Positions 63,401 through 64,000 of a stretch of 64,000 nucleotides of DNA are shown piece after piece. Made by a program: the position numbers and the translations under genes. This DNA is from Anoplolepis gracilipes (Eukaryota > Arthropoda > Insecta > Hymenoptera > Formicidae), in contig NC_132980.1 in assembly GCF_047496725.1 (NCBI RefSeq), forward strand, positions 11,734,572 through 11,798,571, given 5' to 3'. The notes under the pieces were generated by a model that was given only the letters and a program-made list of their open reading frames with translations, was not told the origin of the DNA and searched no databases. The number at the start of each line of letters is the position of its first letter. Positions within the stretch are counted from its first letter, which is position 1.

Positions 63401-64000
63401 TAAGATCTTACTATTCTGCATTGTTAAATCGATCAACATACTTAATTTCTCTTTTAGAAAAACACTGAGGTAACTTTGATCCTTTTTTTTAATTTAAAAA
63501 TGCGTTACACAATGCAGAGTAAAAGAAACTATTGGTTTATATAAATATGAAATACAATAATTTTACTGTAAAATTGTACAAGTTATTCTATGAAGGTCCT
63601 AATTTTTCATGAAGAAAAAAATTAATATTCTCAACATCAAAAAAAGATAAATAAATCGTAATTTAACTGTGCATCTCTTCCCACCTTAAAAAAGAATCAG
63701 TAAAAAAAAAAAAATTATATATATATATATAATTAAAAAGTGCAATTAAAAACAAAGAACATTACATATCTTAACATTTATTAGCTTAATGTATCTCGAA
63801 CGTAGATTGTAGTTCTACTTATATCGTGTATTTCACGTTTTGCATTTCAGTATAAAAAAACTATACACATGAACTTTCCTTGCACGTTTGTTGAATATAC
63901 TTTTTCGCGATACACAATCGCACATATACAATTTCGCACACCCTATATATACTAAGATTCCCTCGTATTTACTAAATTCAATAATATCTCTTAAAGTATA
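60463..64000 (+). other. Strawberry notch 3'UTR and downstream AT-rich DNA
   Basis: Candidate poly(A) signals AATAAA occur at 61361-61366, 62103-62108 and 62518-62523. I see no further exon, RNA gene or recognisable repeat; short open frames here lack codon or splice support. Confidence 0.5.

Noticed and set aside
1..64000. tRNA, rRNA or CRISPR-like arrays
   Set aside because: No cloverleaf-like A/B boxes, rRNA-like blocks or regularly spaced repeats were noticed by eye; a tRNAscan run would be decisive.

Overview
The window reads as AT-rich nuclear DNA of an insect. Four multi-exon protein genes with GT-AG introns can be rebuilt exon by exon. Their proteins look like the animal families PLEKHG5, LZTR1, KMT5A (PR-Set7) and strawberry notch (SBNO1). 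Intron style, abundant microsatellites, MITE-like repeats and overall protein character suggest a hymenopteran, probably an ant. That placement is inference, because no search could be run.

Layout. (1) 1-39345, + strand: the 3' part of a RhoGEF of the PLEKHG5/GEFmeso family. Fifteen exons form one continuous frame of 955 codons plus stop; the first exons lie upstream of the window or were not recognised. The first four introns are very large (4.7 to 8.4 kb) and hold most of the repeats. (2) 42385-46283, - strand: a complete LZTR1 gene, ten coding exons, 756 aa, convergent with PLEKHG5. (3) 48397-50901, - strand: a complete KMT5A histone H4K20 monomethyltransferase gene, six coding exons, 381 aa. 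(4) 52628-60462, + strand: a strawberry notch gene, 16 coding pieces, 1364 aa, with its initiator ATG apparently the last codon of its first exon. KMT5A and strawberry notch are divergent across a CpG-rich interval (about 50.9-53.7 kb) that probably holds both promoters. Past 60462 there is 3.5 kb of AT-rich sequence, probably 3'UTR plus intergenic DNA.

Functionally the neighbours are unrelated housekeeping and signalling genes: Rho activation (PLEKHG5), Ras/RIT turnover through a Cullin-3 adaptor (LZTR1), chromatin marking (KMT5A) and Notch/EGFR-linked transcription control (strawberry notch). I see no operon-like unit and no evident novel multi-gene system.

The most interesting unexplained material is repetitive. 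There is a near-perfect inverted repeat with ~640 bp arms at 31258-32766, carrying a hammerhead-like core string in each arm. A second ~1.2 kb element with ~230 bp terminal inverted repeats (16552-17731) has a similar string. Three copies of a ~395 bp MITE share CACTCAAAAAAA ends, and one is split by a nested insertion with an 8-bp target duplication. A foldback MITE family has one long and one deleted copy. Other points are a hydrophobic C-terminal exon in PLEKHG5, a probable 3'UTR intron in LZTR1, and two candidate first exons of strawberry notch that both end in ATG.
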